Source: Bartonella taylorii
GTDB taxonomy: Bacteria; Pseudomonadota; Alphaproteobacteria; Rhizobiales; Rhizobiaceae
Length of the DNA stretch: 64,000 bases
Direction of reading: 5' to 3'
NCBI RefSeq assembly: GCF_023920105.1
Contig: NZ_CP083693.1
Location: 41,001-105,000 of the forward strand
Shown piece after piece: positions 16,658 to 26,384 of the stretch (the stretch's first letter is position 1; every line of letters starts with the position of its first letter). Below the pieces are notes generated by a model that did no database searches, was not told the origin of the DNA, and was given only the letters and a program-made list of their open reading frames with translations. The translations under genes were made by a program, and so were the position numbers.

Positions 16658-17881
16658 TTAAAATTTTGTGGCTGGTCCTGTTAATTGGATGACATGCCCC
16701 ATTTTGCGTAGTGGTTGAACAGAGCTTTTGCCATATAAATGTACCGATGTGCGCTCTCGTGTGAGAAAATATTTGACCTCGCCTAGATTATTGCCAAGCA
16801 GATTGATCATTTGACAATTGCTATGACGGTATGTGTTGCCTAGGGGAAGCCCGCAAATCGCACGGATATGTTGTTCAAACTGTGAGGTTACGCATGCCTT
16901 TTGTGTCCAATGGCCAGAGTTATGAACACGAGGCGCCAATTCATTCACTAAAAGCTCTCCATCTATCAAGACAAAAAATTCAATGCAAAGAACACCAACA
17001 TAATTTAGAGCATCCATCACTGTTACGCTTATTTCTTGCGCAAGCTTTTGCACTTTGAGCGGAATACGTGATGGAACAAATGATTTGTGAAGAATGCCGT
17101 TTTTGTGCTGGTTTTCAGGGCAATCATAAAAAATATGTTCCCCTTGCTTCGTGCGTGCTGAAAGAACCGAAATTTCTGATAAAAAAGGAACGATCTCTTC
17201 TAAAATCGAGGGTTGTTCCTGAAAATTCTTTAGGGCTTCGTCAAGCGCTTGCTCATCTGGGTGATCTAGCATGATCTGGTTTTTTCCATCATAGCCAAAA
17301 CGGCGGGTTTTCAAAAGACCACGTTCGCCTAACGCTGAAAGACCTGAAAGGAGCGAAGCAATATTGTCAACAGCATGCCACGATGCTGTGCGGATGCCTT
17401 GCTCTTGCAAAAATTGCTTCTCAAAAAGCCGATCTTGTGTAATTTCCAACGCTTTGGAAGAAGGATAAACATTTTGGGCTTTTTCTATATATTGAACCGT
17501 TTGAAGCGAAAGATTTTCAAATTCATAGGTTACAACATCACATAGCGAAATAAAGCGATCTAATGCTGAAGTATCATCATAAGACGAAACAATATGGTCG
17601 CTTGCTGTTTGTGCTGCTGGGCAATCCGTTTCAGGGCAAAAAACAACCGTGCGAAACCCTAGTTCCGCTGCCGCTATGGCTAACATGCGTGCCAATTGAC
17701 CTCCCCCTATTAAACCGATTGTGCTGCCTGAAGGCAACATCGTCGATGTGGTGGAGATGCGGGGTGTGGTGGCGATGTTGTTGGTGGTAGCGGGTGTGTT
17801 GGTGGTGGAGGGGCTGGATGTGGGGGAGGTGTTGGGGGCGGATAGGGTAGGTGAAGAGGATGTGGGGGAGGATTCTGTCAT
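16658..17881 (-). CDS. purK: N5-carboxyaminoimidazole ribonucleotide synthase PurK with Ser/Thr-rich N-terminal extension
   Basis: 407 residues. It carboxylates AIR to N5-CAIR using ATP and bicarbonate in purine synthesis. ATP-grasp features: IGLIGGGQLARMLAIAAAEL from about residue 54, TYEFENLSL, LKTRRFGYDGKNQ, and ELAPRVHNSGHWT near the end. The first about 47 residues are a Ser/Thr/Pro/Asn run without domain similarity. A GAGG six nt before the ATG at 17881 supports starting there, 1 nt after purE. A start at 17740 (MLPSGSTIGLIGGGQ) would give normal length. The extension probably arose by expansion of GGTGGTG-like sequence. Confidence 0.93.
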   Translation of the reverse strand: MTESSPTSSSPTLSAPNTSPTSSPSTTNTPATTNNIATTPRISTTSTMLPSGSTIGLIGGGQLARMLAIAAAELGFRTVVFCPETDCPAAQTASDHIVSSYDDTSALDRFISLCDVVTYEFENLSLQTVQYIEKAQNVYPSSKALEITQDRLFEKQFLQEQGIRTASWHAVDNIASLLSGLSALGERGLLKTRRFGYDGKNQIMLDHPDEQALDEALKNFQEQPSILEEIVPFLSEISVLSARTKQGEHIFYDCPENQHKNGILHKSFVPSRIPLKVQKLAQEISVTVMDALNYVGVLCIEFFVLIDGELLVNELAPRVHNSGHWTQKACVTSQFEQHIRAICGLPLGNTYRHSNCQMINLLGNNLGEVKYFLTRERTSVHLYGKSSVQPLRKMGHVIQLTGPATKF

Positions 17882-17882
17882 T

Positions 17883-18380
17883 TTAAACCTCTGTTACAGG
17901 AGTTTGCGCGACACTGGCTGTTTGTTGCTGACGCCAATCTTGTAACCGTTGTGCTAGACTATCATCGTAAACCGCCATAACTGCTGCTGCTAAAAGTGCG
18001 GCATTAATAGCACCTGCCTTGCCAATCGCTAAGGTGCCAACGGGCACGCCTGCTGGCATTTGCACAATTGAAAGCAAAGAATCTTGACCAGATAAAGACT
18101 GTGTGTGCACTGGAACGCCAAAAACAGGAAGAGGAGTGAGTGCTGCTAACATTCCAGGAAGATGTGCTGCACCTCCCGCGCCGGCAATTAAAATTTTAAA
18201 ACCTGCCGCTTTTGCCCCTTTCGCGAATTGGTAAAGGCGTTCAGGGGTTCGGTGTGCCGAGACAATATGCGAAATGTGAGAAATACCAAGACATGCTAAA
18301 GTATCGGCGCTATGGCGCATTGTTTGCCAATCCGATTGGCTGCCCATTAAAATCGCTACATCACATGATTTTTTAGTCAT
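17883..18380 (-). CDS. purE: N5-carboxyaminoimidazole ribonucleotide mutase PurE
   Basis: 165 residues, class I PurE. It moves the carboxylate of N5-CAIR to give CAIR, directly after PurK's step. Signatures: [41 protein letters not shown], and [20 protein letters not shown]. It is the first gene of a two-gene operon; purK starts 1 nt after its stop, implying translational coupling. The C-terminal tail ([15 protein letters not shown]) is a short extension. Confidence 0.96.
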   Translation of the reverse strand: MTKKSCDVAILMGSQSDWQTMRHSADTLACLGISHISHIVSAHRTPERLYQFAKGAKAAGFKILIAGAGGAAHLPGMLAALTPLPVFGVPVHTQSLSGQDSLLSIVQMPAGVPVGTLAIGKAGAINAALLAAAVMAVYDDSLAQRLQDWRQQQTASVAQTPVTEV

Positions 18381-18769
18381 TCTATATCCTTTTCAAGTGT
18401 TTAATGCGATTCTTCCCCTTCTTTTTTAAGGGTTTTACATTTTCTTTGCAAAGCCAATGTTGGCGAGGGGGATGATAGGTAACAGTTTTTTCAAGGGCGT
18501 TTTATAGGGGGTGGATATTTTCACAAAACAGAGTCTTTACAGATGTTTGAAAGAATGATGATGGGTGTTTCTTCTTGATTTATCATTGAAGCGTTGGAAA
18601 AAAGATTTAACAATCTGCCCATGGCAAAAATAACCCCTTCAAACCAGATGATAAAAAACCTTGTTTAAATTGGAATTAAATGAGGGCTTGAAAATCTTAA
18701 GATGTTAGAACTTCCCTAAAAGCTGCCTAACACATGCGTTATTTTTTGAAAAAAGGATCAAGGCTTTGA
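18381..18769. other. gene-free spacer upstream of purE
   Basis: About 390 bp between purE and the XRE repeat unit. It should contain the purE promoter on the minus strand, but I see no clear -35/-10 pair or purine riboswitch. Confidence 0.4.
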
Positions 18770-20030
18770 GAAAAGGATGAAATTTTTTATGATTTTTAAA
18801 ATGAAGAGAAGGAGGCTACATGGGGGATACCCTGCGGGGGAAATCAATAACCCCTTCCCTGGAAAGAGGCATATATGATTACTTGTTGCTTAGCAAGAGA
18901 ATATTTAAAAATTTTCATTCTCATGAGAAATTAAGCACAAAATTGCCTTTTGCTTTCTAGATTTGAGCTCTCTAAAATTTTTCAGGAGCAAGTATTCCTC
19001 TTTGCTCGATACTCTCTCATCACAATGGTATGGGGGGTATGGAGCATTTTCTTTTGTTGAGAGCTCGGAGTAAAAAAAGGCAATAGGGACATCCAGTATA
19101 TCAGCAATTTCCTTTAAGCGTCCTGCGCCTACACGATTTGTGCCTTTTTCGTATTTTTGGATTTGTTGGAAGGTCACGCTTAAGTGGTCACCTAATTGTT
19201 TTTGAGACATTTTCAACATTTCTCGCCTAAAACGAATTTTTCTACCGATAGAAATGTCGTTAAAATGTGGATTTTTAGCTCGCACCTTACTTCCCCCTCC
19301 GGGTGCGAGCGCCCTCGCATTAGTATTCCGGGAGTTAAAAGTACTGAACCTAAATCAGCTTTTTGCTTTTAGTGCTCATCGCACCTGGACATAGCAAAAA
19401 CTCCCGGAATTCCGGGACACCTACAGAGTAGGTTAATATTATGTTTAGGTTTCGGGCTTTTAATCCCCTATTGATCGTCGCGTATACGACCAAACTCACA
19501 AGGTTTATTAATAAGGCAATTTCAGGAAATTGGCAATAAGATTTAAAACATTTGAGACATTCTCAAGGTTTCTTTTCTGAAGCGAATTTTACCTCACAGA
19601 AATGTTGTTAAAATGCCTATTTTGGGGAAATGTGGACTTTTGGATTTTAATTTACAGCCCCGTTGGGTGTGAGTGCCCTCGCATGAGTATTCCGGGAGTC
19701 TGAAAGTACTGACCTCGAATCAGCTTTTTGCTTTTAGTGCTTATCGCACCTGGACATAGCAAAAACTCCCGGAATCTCAAGATATCTACACAGTGGGTTC
19801 ATTTTATGCTAAAATTTAAGGCTTTTGGTCCCCCGTTGATCGTCGCTGTACGACCAAACTCACGAGGTTTATTGGTAAGGTAATTTGAGGAGATTGGCAA
19901 TAAGATTTAAAATAGTCTTTGTTTGTTTTTATAGGAGGCGGAGTGAGGAGCAAACTCTTAATAATAATAACCACTCTCTACAATCATGATATCAGATCCG
20001 CGTTTATTGAGAAGATTAACAAGCCTTTGT
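18770..20030 (-). repeat. XRE-gene repeat unit, copy 2, with an extra leader copy
   Basis: Reverse-orientation counterpart of 8885-9780. It contains a complete XRE gene with its leader (18905-19545). A second leader without the gene follows at about 19600-19930, again showing ATTCCGGGAGT, AGCTTTTTGCTTTTAGTGC, ACCTGGACATAGCAAAAACT and a GATCGTCG..GTACGACC block. The outer end (19935-20030) matches 8885-8960. The extra leader shows that one more copy existed here and lost its gene. Confidence 0.85.
18905..19285 (-). CDS. XRE-family transcriptional regulator, copy 2
   Basis: 126 residues from a GTG at 19285 that follows GGAGGGGGAAGTAAG. The helix-turn-helix matches copy 1 at 9253, with changes such as LSVTFQ for LGVTFQ and DERVSS for DEGVSS. 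The last residues differ (SHENENF here) because the stop in copy 1 comes earlier. It could have the same operator as copy 1 and form mixed dimers with it. The leader palindromes shared by both copies may be autoregulatory sites. Confidence 0.85.
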   Translation of the reverse strand: MRAKNPHFNDISIGRKIRFRREMLKMSQKQLGDHLSVTFQQIQKYEKGTNRVGAGRLKEIADILDVPIAFFYSELSTKENAPYPPYHCDERVSSKEEYLLLKNFRELKSRKQKAILCLISHENENF

Positions 20031-20189
20031 TTCCATCGTCTAGGAAACCCCGCGGAAGAAGCACAAAACAAGCTGTTATTGGGCAAGGATGCCGATAGGT
20101 GCAGGGCTTGGCGTAAAACAATTTTAATGTACCAAATTTGACGTTTGCGGGCTTTCTGAAAGGTAGTGGAGGCTACTATAGATGTAAGA

Positions 20190-20966
20190 TTATCTTGCGT
20201 ACATATAGAGTTCACTTCGATACAAAAGTTCCAAATTTCCCTGCACTTCATATTGTTTTATCAATGCACTCAATTGTTGCAAATATTCTTCCCCATGGCT
20301 TGCAATGGCGCGTTGTGCTTGTGTTGAAGAACGGCTCATCCCAATAAAGGTTTCCGATGGGATTGTCATCGTCCAAGTGTGCGTATGTAAAGTAACCTTT
20401 TCTGGTGTTACTCCAAAGCCATTGCTCATTTCCTGTAAAAAATCAAAATTACGATAATAACGGGAATAGTTGGGGCTCATTTCTTCTAACAATGCTTCAT
20501 AAGCGGCTAGAAATTCGCTATGTTTAAAGTCGCGATTGTTTTGAATAACCGCCATTACACCACCAGCTCGGAGTTTTCTTGAGACAGTGCAAAGCAATTG
20601 AGGACGATCCATCCACTGAAACGCTTGTGCTGCAACGACAAGATCGACCTCACCTATTTGGGGCAATAGGCTTTCTGCTCGGCCTTGATACCACTGTACA
20701 GTGGGAAACTTTTTTCGCCCTTGCTTAATCATGTCTGCCGATAGATCGATAGCATGATATTGATGTTCGTTCCCTAGAAGTTTGACAATCCCTTCTAATG
20801 CGATGCCTGTTCCGGCCCCTGCATCTACGATAGATAAATGCTTTTTGTTCTTAAAAGGAAGTAGCATGGTTTTTAATAAGGTGAGGGGGTAGCGCGGACG
20901 ATAGCGATCATAATCATCAGCTAAGCCGTCAAACTTTTCACTTTGCGGTTGAACGCTTTGTATCAT
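20190..20966 (-). CDS. class I SAM-dependent methyltransferase
   Basis: 258 residues. Motif I is IVDAGAGTGIALE (about 46-58), followed by HAIDLSADMIKQGRKKF (motif II region) and VDLVVAAQAFQWMD (motif III), then LRAGGVMAVIQNN. This is the UbiE/BioC-like Methyltransf_11 fold. The substrate cannot be read from sequence; in related small-molecule methyltransferases it can be an acid or a thiol. It stands alone between a repeat region and the dsbB cassette. The start is the ATG at 20966 (MIQSVQPQSEKF). Confidence 0.82.
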   Translation of the reverse strand: MIQSVQPQSEKFDGLADDYDRYRPRYPLTLLKTMLLPFKNKKHLSIVDAGAGTGIALEGIVKLLGNEHQYHAIDLSADMIKQGRKKFPTVQWYQGRAESLLPQIGEVDLVVAAQAFQWMDRPQLLCTVSRKLRAGGVMAVIQNNRDFKHSEFLAAYEALLEEMSPNYSRYYRNFDFLQEMSNGFGVTPEKVTLHTHTWTMTIPSETFIGMSRSSTQAQRAIASHGEEYLQQLSALIKQYEVQGNLELLYRSELYMYAR

Positions 20967-21420
20967 AGGCTGTACGCCCCCTTACAATTGCTGGCATATA
21001 TAGTTAAAAAACTTTCCTATGGCATAATTGAAAAGCTCTTCTTTGGCTAGTACATTAAGCATAAGTTTGGAGGAGGGGTGAATGGGAATTGCCTTTTGAC
21101 GCTTTCACTCTTGCCTTCTATAAATCTATAAAATTGATGCTTAGATGGTGAGCCGGCATTTTTCCCTTCTTTAAATGATGCGTTTTCGAGCCAATCGCAA
21201 TCAAGCTAAGATGTCATGCTGCACGACTTTTGCTGGTGAGGTTTAAAGAGGCGAATTCTCTTGCGATGTCAAAAGGGACCTTATAAGACGTAAAGCTGAA
21301 GTAAAGGGTGATAGTGAAGATGGGAATTGGTTTTTACCCATCAAACTTCATATTCTTTCCGCATGAGGCTGTTTCCGTTTCAGAGAAGACACATAGATTG
21401 GAAGCCTATGGCAAAAGCCT
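20967..21420. other. gene-free spacer
   Basis: About 450 bp between the methyltransferase and the first dsbB. No supported gene, RNA or repeat is seen. It marks the left edge of the island that runs to about 30.5 kb. Confidence 0.4.
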
Positions 21421-22008
21421 TTAAGATAAAGAAGAAATTCCATTTAAAAGCATCCCATATTTTATGGGATTACCGGTGCACTGTCCAGTTCCACATTCAA
21501 GTATAGCGGTAAGCAAGTTTGCGGCAATCAAAAACACAAAGAGGAAACCTACCATTTTGTTCAGCATCGGGAAAAGAGCAAATACTTTAAATTTGCGTGC
21601 CAATCCAGTTAAAACCATGATGAAGGCAACTATAATAATATAAAGAGCTGCAATTATAAATGCCCAGATATAAAGACGCATTCCAAAGAGCGTTGGACCA
21701 TTTCCAAGATCACTGTGCATAACCTGTAAAAGGATCTGCTGAGCGGCAGAAAGACAAGTTACCGTACAACCAAGAATAACCATACCATAATGGATATTTT
21801 TCACCTTATGGAAAATATTGAACAAAAATCCACAACCAGCAACTATAAAACCAAGGCGTTGAAGAAGACAAAGGGGGCATGGTACAACTGATGATACAGG
21901 CTTTGTTAATTGATAATAGAAAGTCATCAACAAGACAACGCATAATCCAATAAGCCCTAATACATTCATAAATATGGTTAAATGATGATTTTTTTCAGCA
22001 AGTTCCAT
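21421..22008 (-). CDS. DsbB-family disulfide bond formation protein, copy 1
   Basis: 195 residues, four main membrane helices. The first periplasmic loop has the CPLC pair (Cys44, Cys47) and a second loop near the end has CGTGQC (Cys172, Cys177). These pairs pass electrons from a DsbA partner to quinone. The protein carries an extra C-terminal helix compared with E. coli DsbB. It starts 10 nt after a small DUF5993 gene. A close paralogue in the opposite orientation lies at 29917. No DsbA is encoded nearby. Confidence 0.85.
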   Translation of the reverse strand: MELAEKNHHLTIFMNVLGLIGLCVVLLMTFYYQLTKPVSSVVPCPLCLLQRLGFIVAGCGFLFNIFHKVKNIHYGMVILGCTVTCLSAAQQILLQVMHSDLGNGPTLFGMRLYIWAFIIAALYIIIVAFIMVLTGLARKFKVFALFPMLNKMVGFLFVFLIAANLLTAILECGTGQCTGNPIKYGMLLNGISSLS

Positions 22009-22018
22009 GATTATGTTC

Positions 22019-22171
22019 TCAAAAAGACATGTTTAAAAGTAAAGTTTCATGACGATAAAGAGTAAAAAGGGTGATAATGAACAGAATTGTCCAGAAAGCA
22101 TAACTTATGTTTTTTTTGCCATATATAGTCATTATTGCTGTACCTAAAGCAACTAAAAACGGAACAAACAT
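22019..22171 (-). CDS. DUF5993-like small membrane protein, copy 1
   Basis: 50 residues: MFVPFLVALGTAIMTIYGKK, then NISYAFWTILFIITLFTLYR and a HETLLLNMSF end. Two short membrane helices flank a basic turn. The ATG is preceded by GGAGATTTTTAAGCT. A counterpart of the same length lies at 29754, also just before a dsbB. Small two-helix proteins of this kind (DUF5993) accompany dsbB genes in many proteobacteria, which suggests a DsbB accessory subunit. The family name is from memory. Confidence 0.75.
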   Translation of the reverse strand: MFVPFLVALGTAIMTIYGKKNISYAFWTILFIITLFTLYRHETLLLNMSF

Positions 22172-22514
22172 AGCTTAAAAATCTCCTTTCTTACTGATGC
22201 ACAAGATATTGCAAAAAGTGTCGAAAAAGAGTTCAAGCTTAATTTGTCCACAATCATTATTTTTACGACTATAGTAAAATAGTCAAAGTATAAAAACCGC
22301 GGAAAGAGGATTTCAACAAAGGCATTTAACTGTTGTTGTTGAACGGTACACTCGCTTTTTCATCAATTAAAACCATTTCCTACACATCAAAAGCAGAGTT
22401 GGTGTGTAGATAAAAGTAAGGGATCACAATGTGGATGAATACCGTTTAAGAAAGGCATAAAACGCTTCTTGTGAATCTTCTCAATGCAAGGGTTGTTGCA
22501 AAATTTTGAGCTGA

Positions 22515-22900
22515 CAAATAGTATGATAACGTCGGCTTGCACCTGCATAAGCGTAAAGATGGTGGTGCTTAATGGTTTTTAAGAGATATAAGCTCCCAAA
22601 ATCATATGTTGTGCCTATTCATGGTAAAAGTCTTCTTAGTCGTTATTTTGGGGGAAAGAGCAAAAAGTACTATAGTTGGCCGAATACACGCAAGATGTGG
22701 TTAACTTCAAACTGTTTTTCAACGGCTTGAATGTGTTCGGAGGCTAGTGGTTTTCTAGTGAATCTTCTCTTGCTTTATAAGAAGCACGGAAGATAATGGT
22801 GTCTCGCATTATACGCAGTTGGGAAATCTCTACAAAGCGCATTTAACATTAGCTGAAAAGTCTATCATTTATGTGAAGCGGAACAATATGAAGGTGATGC
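22515..22900 (+). pseudogene. tyrosine integrase remnant
   Basis: In one frame 22534-22600 reads GLHLHKRKDGGA, a stop, then WFLR. This fits the N-terminal DNA-binding arm of alphaproteobacterial phage/island integrases (..GGLYLHKRKDGGAQW..RY). Upstream codons (ADK..YDNV) also fit that region. Further on only scattered pieces are readable in shifting frames up to the direct repeat at 22908. There is no usable ORF. It is a degraded integrase, likely the one that inserted this island. Confidence 0.5.
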
Positions 22901-22907
22901 GCAAGCT

Positions 22908-22984
22908 TTATGAAAAAATGCAAGCTAAAGCTGTTAGTATAGATATTTCGTGCAATAACAACAAAGGTCATTCTTTTTGAGAGA
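22908..22984 (+). repeat. direct repeat flanking decayed operon, left copy
   Basis: TATGAAAAAATGCAAG followed by a variant of AAAGCT.TT.GTATAGAT and then AAAGGTCATT...TTTGAGAG. The same series occurs at 26740-26810 in the same orientation with about 80 percent identity by eye. In the left copy it forms the end of a readable frame (KLYEKMQAKAVSIDIS) with a stop at 22978. Confidence 0.65.
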
Positions 22985-23060
22985 ATGAGAATAGTCATAA
23001 AAATAATAAATTATCACTTTTCCCTACCTAATGCCACTGAGTATAAAACTGAATATCGAA

Positions 23061-23937
23061 CTACAACAGATCATTTTCGGTGAAATGATAAGAGTGAGAG
23101 TTCAGTGAGATTAATGCTATAATTTTATAATATATAGTGTTATTGAAAATAAACTTTATAGCTCTATAGTTCCCTTGTTTTTGCAAAGCAAATTGTGCTA
23201 ATTTTTTTTCGAAATTATCTTTAAAGGAAACATTCAAGTCGTATTTAGCTGCAAAAGTTGTTGCTTTTTCCAATAACCCTTCTGAATGAATACTTGCTAA
23301 TAATTCGTTATAATTTGGCTCTTCTAAATGCAAATAGAAATCTATACGATAAGCTAATTCTGGCAAGAAATTGGCTTTAATTAGATCTTCAGGAGAAGAT
23401 ATCGCTGTACCATTAAAACTTCCAGTAAAAATGAATATTAGATTATCTGTTTTCAAATTGACTGAAGCAACAGGACGTAATCTTTATATGTCTTGAACTG
23501 TCAAATTTAAAGTAAAACCATCTAAAGGCTTCAAAAGCGATTGCTGTATTCCAATGCCATTAATATCTTTTTCTCGACCCTATATGGGTAGCTAATTTAT
23601 CGAATTCATCTAAATGGATAATACCCCTTTCGGCCTCACTTAAGTTACCTGATGTAGCGCGAAATATTCCTTCAAACATCGTTGAAGGATCTTTACTACT
23701 ATAACCAACTTCTGATAGAGTTTTGGAATCAATAGTTACCATAGTTCTATTTGCGATTTCGTTGATTAAATGGGCTAAATGCGTTTTACCTACACCAGAG
23801 GCACCTGATATTAACAGACACCTCGGCTTTTCCCACGCAATATGCTCATTCAAAATTAATGTTATTAGTATTTGTACAATTTTTTTATCTATACCATGAT
23901 TAGAGAAAAACTGACGTAGTAATTTAATGTCGTTCAT
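23061..23937 (-). pseudogene. ClpX-like AAA+ ATPase, disrupted
   Basis: The N-terminal part from the ATG at 23937 (MNDIKLLRQFFSNHGIDKK) has Walker A GASGVGKT and Walker B GIIHLDEFDK. At about 23578 the frame breaks: the frame shifts from HIG.. to REKDINGIGIQQSLLKPLDG, and an in-frame TAA lies at about 23490. The C-terminal half resumes as FIFTGSF, LPELAYRIDFYLHLEEP and a helical end (23061-23456). The order matches ClpX/HslU-type unfoldases without the ClpX zinc-binding domain. Its start overlaps the MFS stop by ATGA. It probably served the same pathway as the MFS and PP-loop genes and is now dead. Confidence 0.7.
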
Positions 23938-25157
23938 GCAACGCTCTTTTTTATTGCTAAGCCTTTTAAGTAAATAGATAGCCCCTGTAAAATAAATAAA
24001 GGCGCGCAAAAACCTATGGATATACAAAGTTTGTATAATATAGAAAATGAAAAGAAGTTTGCCGCATATAAAAGCACAATAGAGAATAAAGCTGTTATGA
24101 TACGCACACTGGCATCGCCTACCAAAATCACCTCTGCCAAATTTTCACTAGGTGTGACAGCTTGACCAATTGTTATCCCAGACACTCTAAAATAAAACTG
24201 CCCAATACCTAATAAAAAACCCATAATATAGAGAGAATATTTAGTAAAATCTAAATATAAAACGGAAGAGATTGCGATTATTGCAAAAGCCGGTGCTCCC
24301 CATACGAAAAAACGAATCAAAGACGGAGATTTGCGTAAATAATAGGATGAGACGAAACCATTGACTACAAAGCCCAGTGCCAACAAAGCAAAAATAGAAT
24401 TTTGAATGGCTGTGAATTTTATATTATCTGATGTTATAGATGCAAGAACAAGCGGCAATAAAACAATAGATCCTGTATAAAGAAAGTTATTTAAAATACG
24501 ATTAATCGTCAAAAAACGTAAAGCAGAAATCCGCCAAAGACATCTAAAACCAACCCCATAAGCTCTTTGGGTTGCTCTTTTCGATGGTTCTTTTACCCTG
24601 TTTATTTGTTGTATAGAATTTATACGAAACCATAAACTGGCATTTAAAAGATAAATAAATACAACAAAGGCTATAGCCATTTCGTGCCCCAAATGCGCAA
24701 TTATAAAATATATAAGCAATGGAGAAATAATAACAAAAAATTGGCAGCAACTGGTATAAAATGCAAACATACTGGCTTTTTGTTTGGGGTCTGGAACCAG
24801 CTGATTCAGGGCACTGTTGTTATTCGGGTTATCAACCCCCATCAGGAGAGCAAGTAAAAAAAACACAAGTAAAATAAGCACTGGATTGTTTATGAATAGT
24901 AAGAAAGACAATAAACCAGCACAAACAATTTGACTATAAAACCCAATAATAAAGCCTTGATAGCGTGCTAACACATTCCCCAAACATAAGCCTGCAATCC
25001 CTATTGCAATTAAATTAACTACATTCAAGGTGGCAGACGTCTCTCCAGTTGTATCTTGTAATTGTAACAAAGAAAGGCCAATAGATAATACGCCACCAGT
25101 ACAGAAACTTGTCAAACTTCCAACCAAAATCATAAGAAAAACAGAATTACGCAACAT
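23934..25157 (-). CDS. MFS-type transporter of the decayed operon
   Basis: 407 residues with about 11-12 membrane helices, still open over its full length. The major-facilitator layout shows in the first-half loop (GLCLGNVLARYQG), an acidic/Asn-rich loop MGVDNPNNNSALNQLVPDP and two six-helix halves. It could export the product of the operon. It overlaps the PP-loop gene by 11 nt and the AAA+ gene by 4 nt, so all were cotranslated. Both neighbours are broken, so this gene is probably on its way out even though it is intact. Substrate unknown. Confidence 0.72.
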   Translation of the reverse strand: MLRNSVFLMILVGSLTSFCTGGVLSIGLSLLQLQDTTGETSATLNVVNLIAIGIAGLCLGNVLARYQGFIIGFYSQIVCAGLLSFLLFINNPVLILLVFFLLALLMGVDNPNNNSALNQLVPDPKQKASMFAFYTSCCQFFVIISPLLIYFIIAHLGHEMAIAFVVFIYLLNASLWFRINSIQQINRVKEPSKRATQRAYGVGFRCLWRISALRFLTINRILNNFLYTGSIVLLPLVLASITSDNIKFTAIQNSIFALLALGFVVNGFVSSYYLRKSPSLIRFFVWGAPAFAIIAISSVLYLDFTKYSLYIMGFLLGIGQFYFRVSGITIGQAVTPSENLAEVILVGDASVRIITALFSIVLLYAANFFSFSILYKLCISIGFCAPLFILQGLSIYLKGLAIKKSVA

Positions 25158-26349
25158 TTTTTACGATCCCAGACAGAGCGCTAAGCCATTTTGTAACTTC
25201 CTCTGTTGTCAAATGTGGCTCGGCACTAAATCCGAGTTCTTCATAAAATTTGACTTCAAATGCATTGCGCGTACTTATTTTTTGCAAGCCATCTATCAGC
25301 ATAAATTCTATACCTGGCAACACTGTACTCATAGATTGAGATAAATAATAGGAAACTGCTCTCCAATACATATGGCTACGATCTCTTGCCAAATAATTTT
25401 CTAAGGCATACTTCGGGTAACAACCATCTAAAATACGTTTTGGGCAACGGTATAATGGGTAACAAATACGAATAGCGTCCACTTCACGCACAGGAAAGGG
25501 TAAAATATTTTTACCTCTCATGATATTATAAAAACTTTCGGCAAGCAGATCTTCTAAATTAAGTCCAGTTACAACAAGATTTGTTTTAAATTTTCGAGCA
25601 ACATGAGACAAAGCCAGCTGCACTGCTAAAGTGCCAATAACCTCTAAGTCAGATTCTGGATACGCTTTTTTAAAATTCCCTGCCCAATCTGTCCCTGCGA
25701 CACCTAATAATTGACCCACTTCATCTGAATGAACAAGGTACAATTCTAAACCAATATCGTCGCAAAGTTTTTGAGCTCTTGAAACCCCTGTATCCCAATC
25801 TGGTATTCCTAACATCATTACAGGAACTAAAGAATCTTTAGGTATTCCAACTTTTATTAAACTTTTTAACAATGTATTCGAATCCCCGCTTCCACTGACC
25901 CCAACAATTATTTTCTCACCGCTATAAGAACTAAAAAAGTTATCTCTGAATTTGCGAACTTCTAGCGAAACAAAGGAACGACATTCTTCTTTACTAAAAA
26001 AACATGTTCTCTGCCTTTTTCTTTATGATTATCAAAAATATATTCCGCTACAATTTGATCATCAACTTTAGAATAAATATTTTTCCTTCGGTCTAATAAA
26101 CTGTTATAATCAATATTTCTATCTGTTCTAAAAATAAGCTCTTCTTTTCCTAGATTTTCTAGTAACTGCTGTACAGTCTTTCCAAAAAAAAGATACTACC
26201 TCAACATTGCCATCCTGAAAAATTTTATATGCACACACTGCATTATACGGAATGCCATATATTTTTAAAACTTATTCAACTAATAACTCTTCTGATGGGC
26301 AAAATAAATTACGAACCCCATGTGCTGTTACAACTCGAAAAACAATCAT
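25147..26349 (-). pseudogene. PP-loop ATP pyrophosphatase (adenylating enzyme), disrupted
   Basis: The gene starts at an ATG at 26349 (GGGGGAGACAG upstream) and reads MIVFRVVTAHGVRNLFCPSE. It has a TAA at about 26272-26274, a frameshift in an 8-T run near 26187 and another in a 7-T run near 25995. Corrected, it encodes about 400 residues. The PP-loop is EKIIVGVSGSGDSNTLLKSL (SGxxDS; the usual second Gly is Ser), followed by VPVMMLGIPDW and GTDWAGNFKK. A cysteine-rich patch CYPLYRCPKR lies later. PP-loop enzymes adenylate a carbonyl and then add sulfur or nitrogen, as in TilS, TtcA or lasso cyclases. The subfamily is not recognised. Confidence 0.7.
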
Positions 26350-26384
26350 CTGTCTCCCCCAATGATGTCGGTAGAATAAATAAA

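Noticed and set aside
18381..18480. Possible YdcH/DUF465 gene upstream of purE, as in relatives
   Set aside because: A short frame ending RIKHLKRI is visible but has no start and does not keep the family pattern.
19958..20251. 97-residue ORF between the XRE repeat and the methyltransferase
   Set aside because: It overlaps the methyltransferase end, partly lies in repeat DNA, and has no family-like pattern or ribosome binding site.
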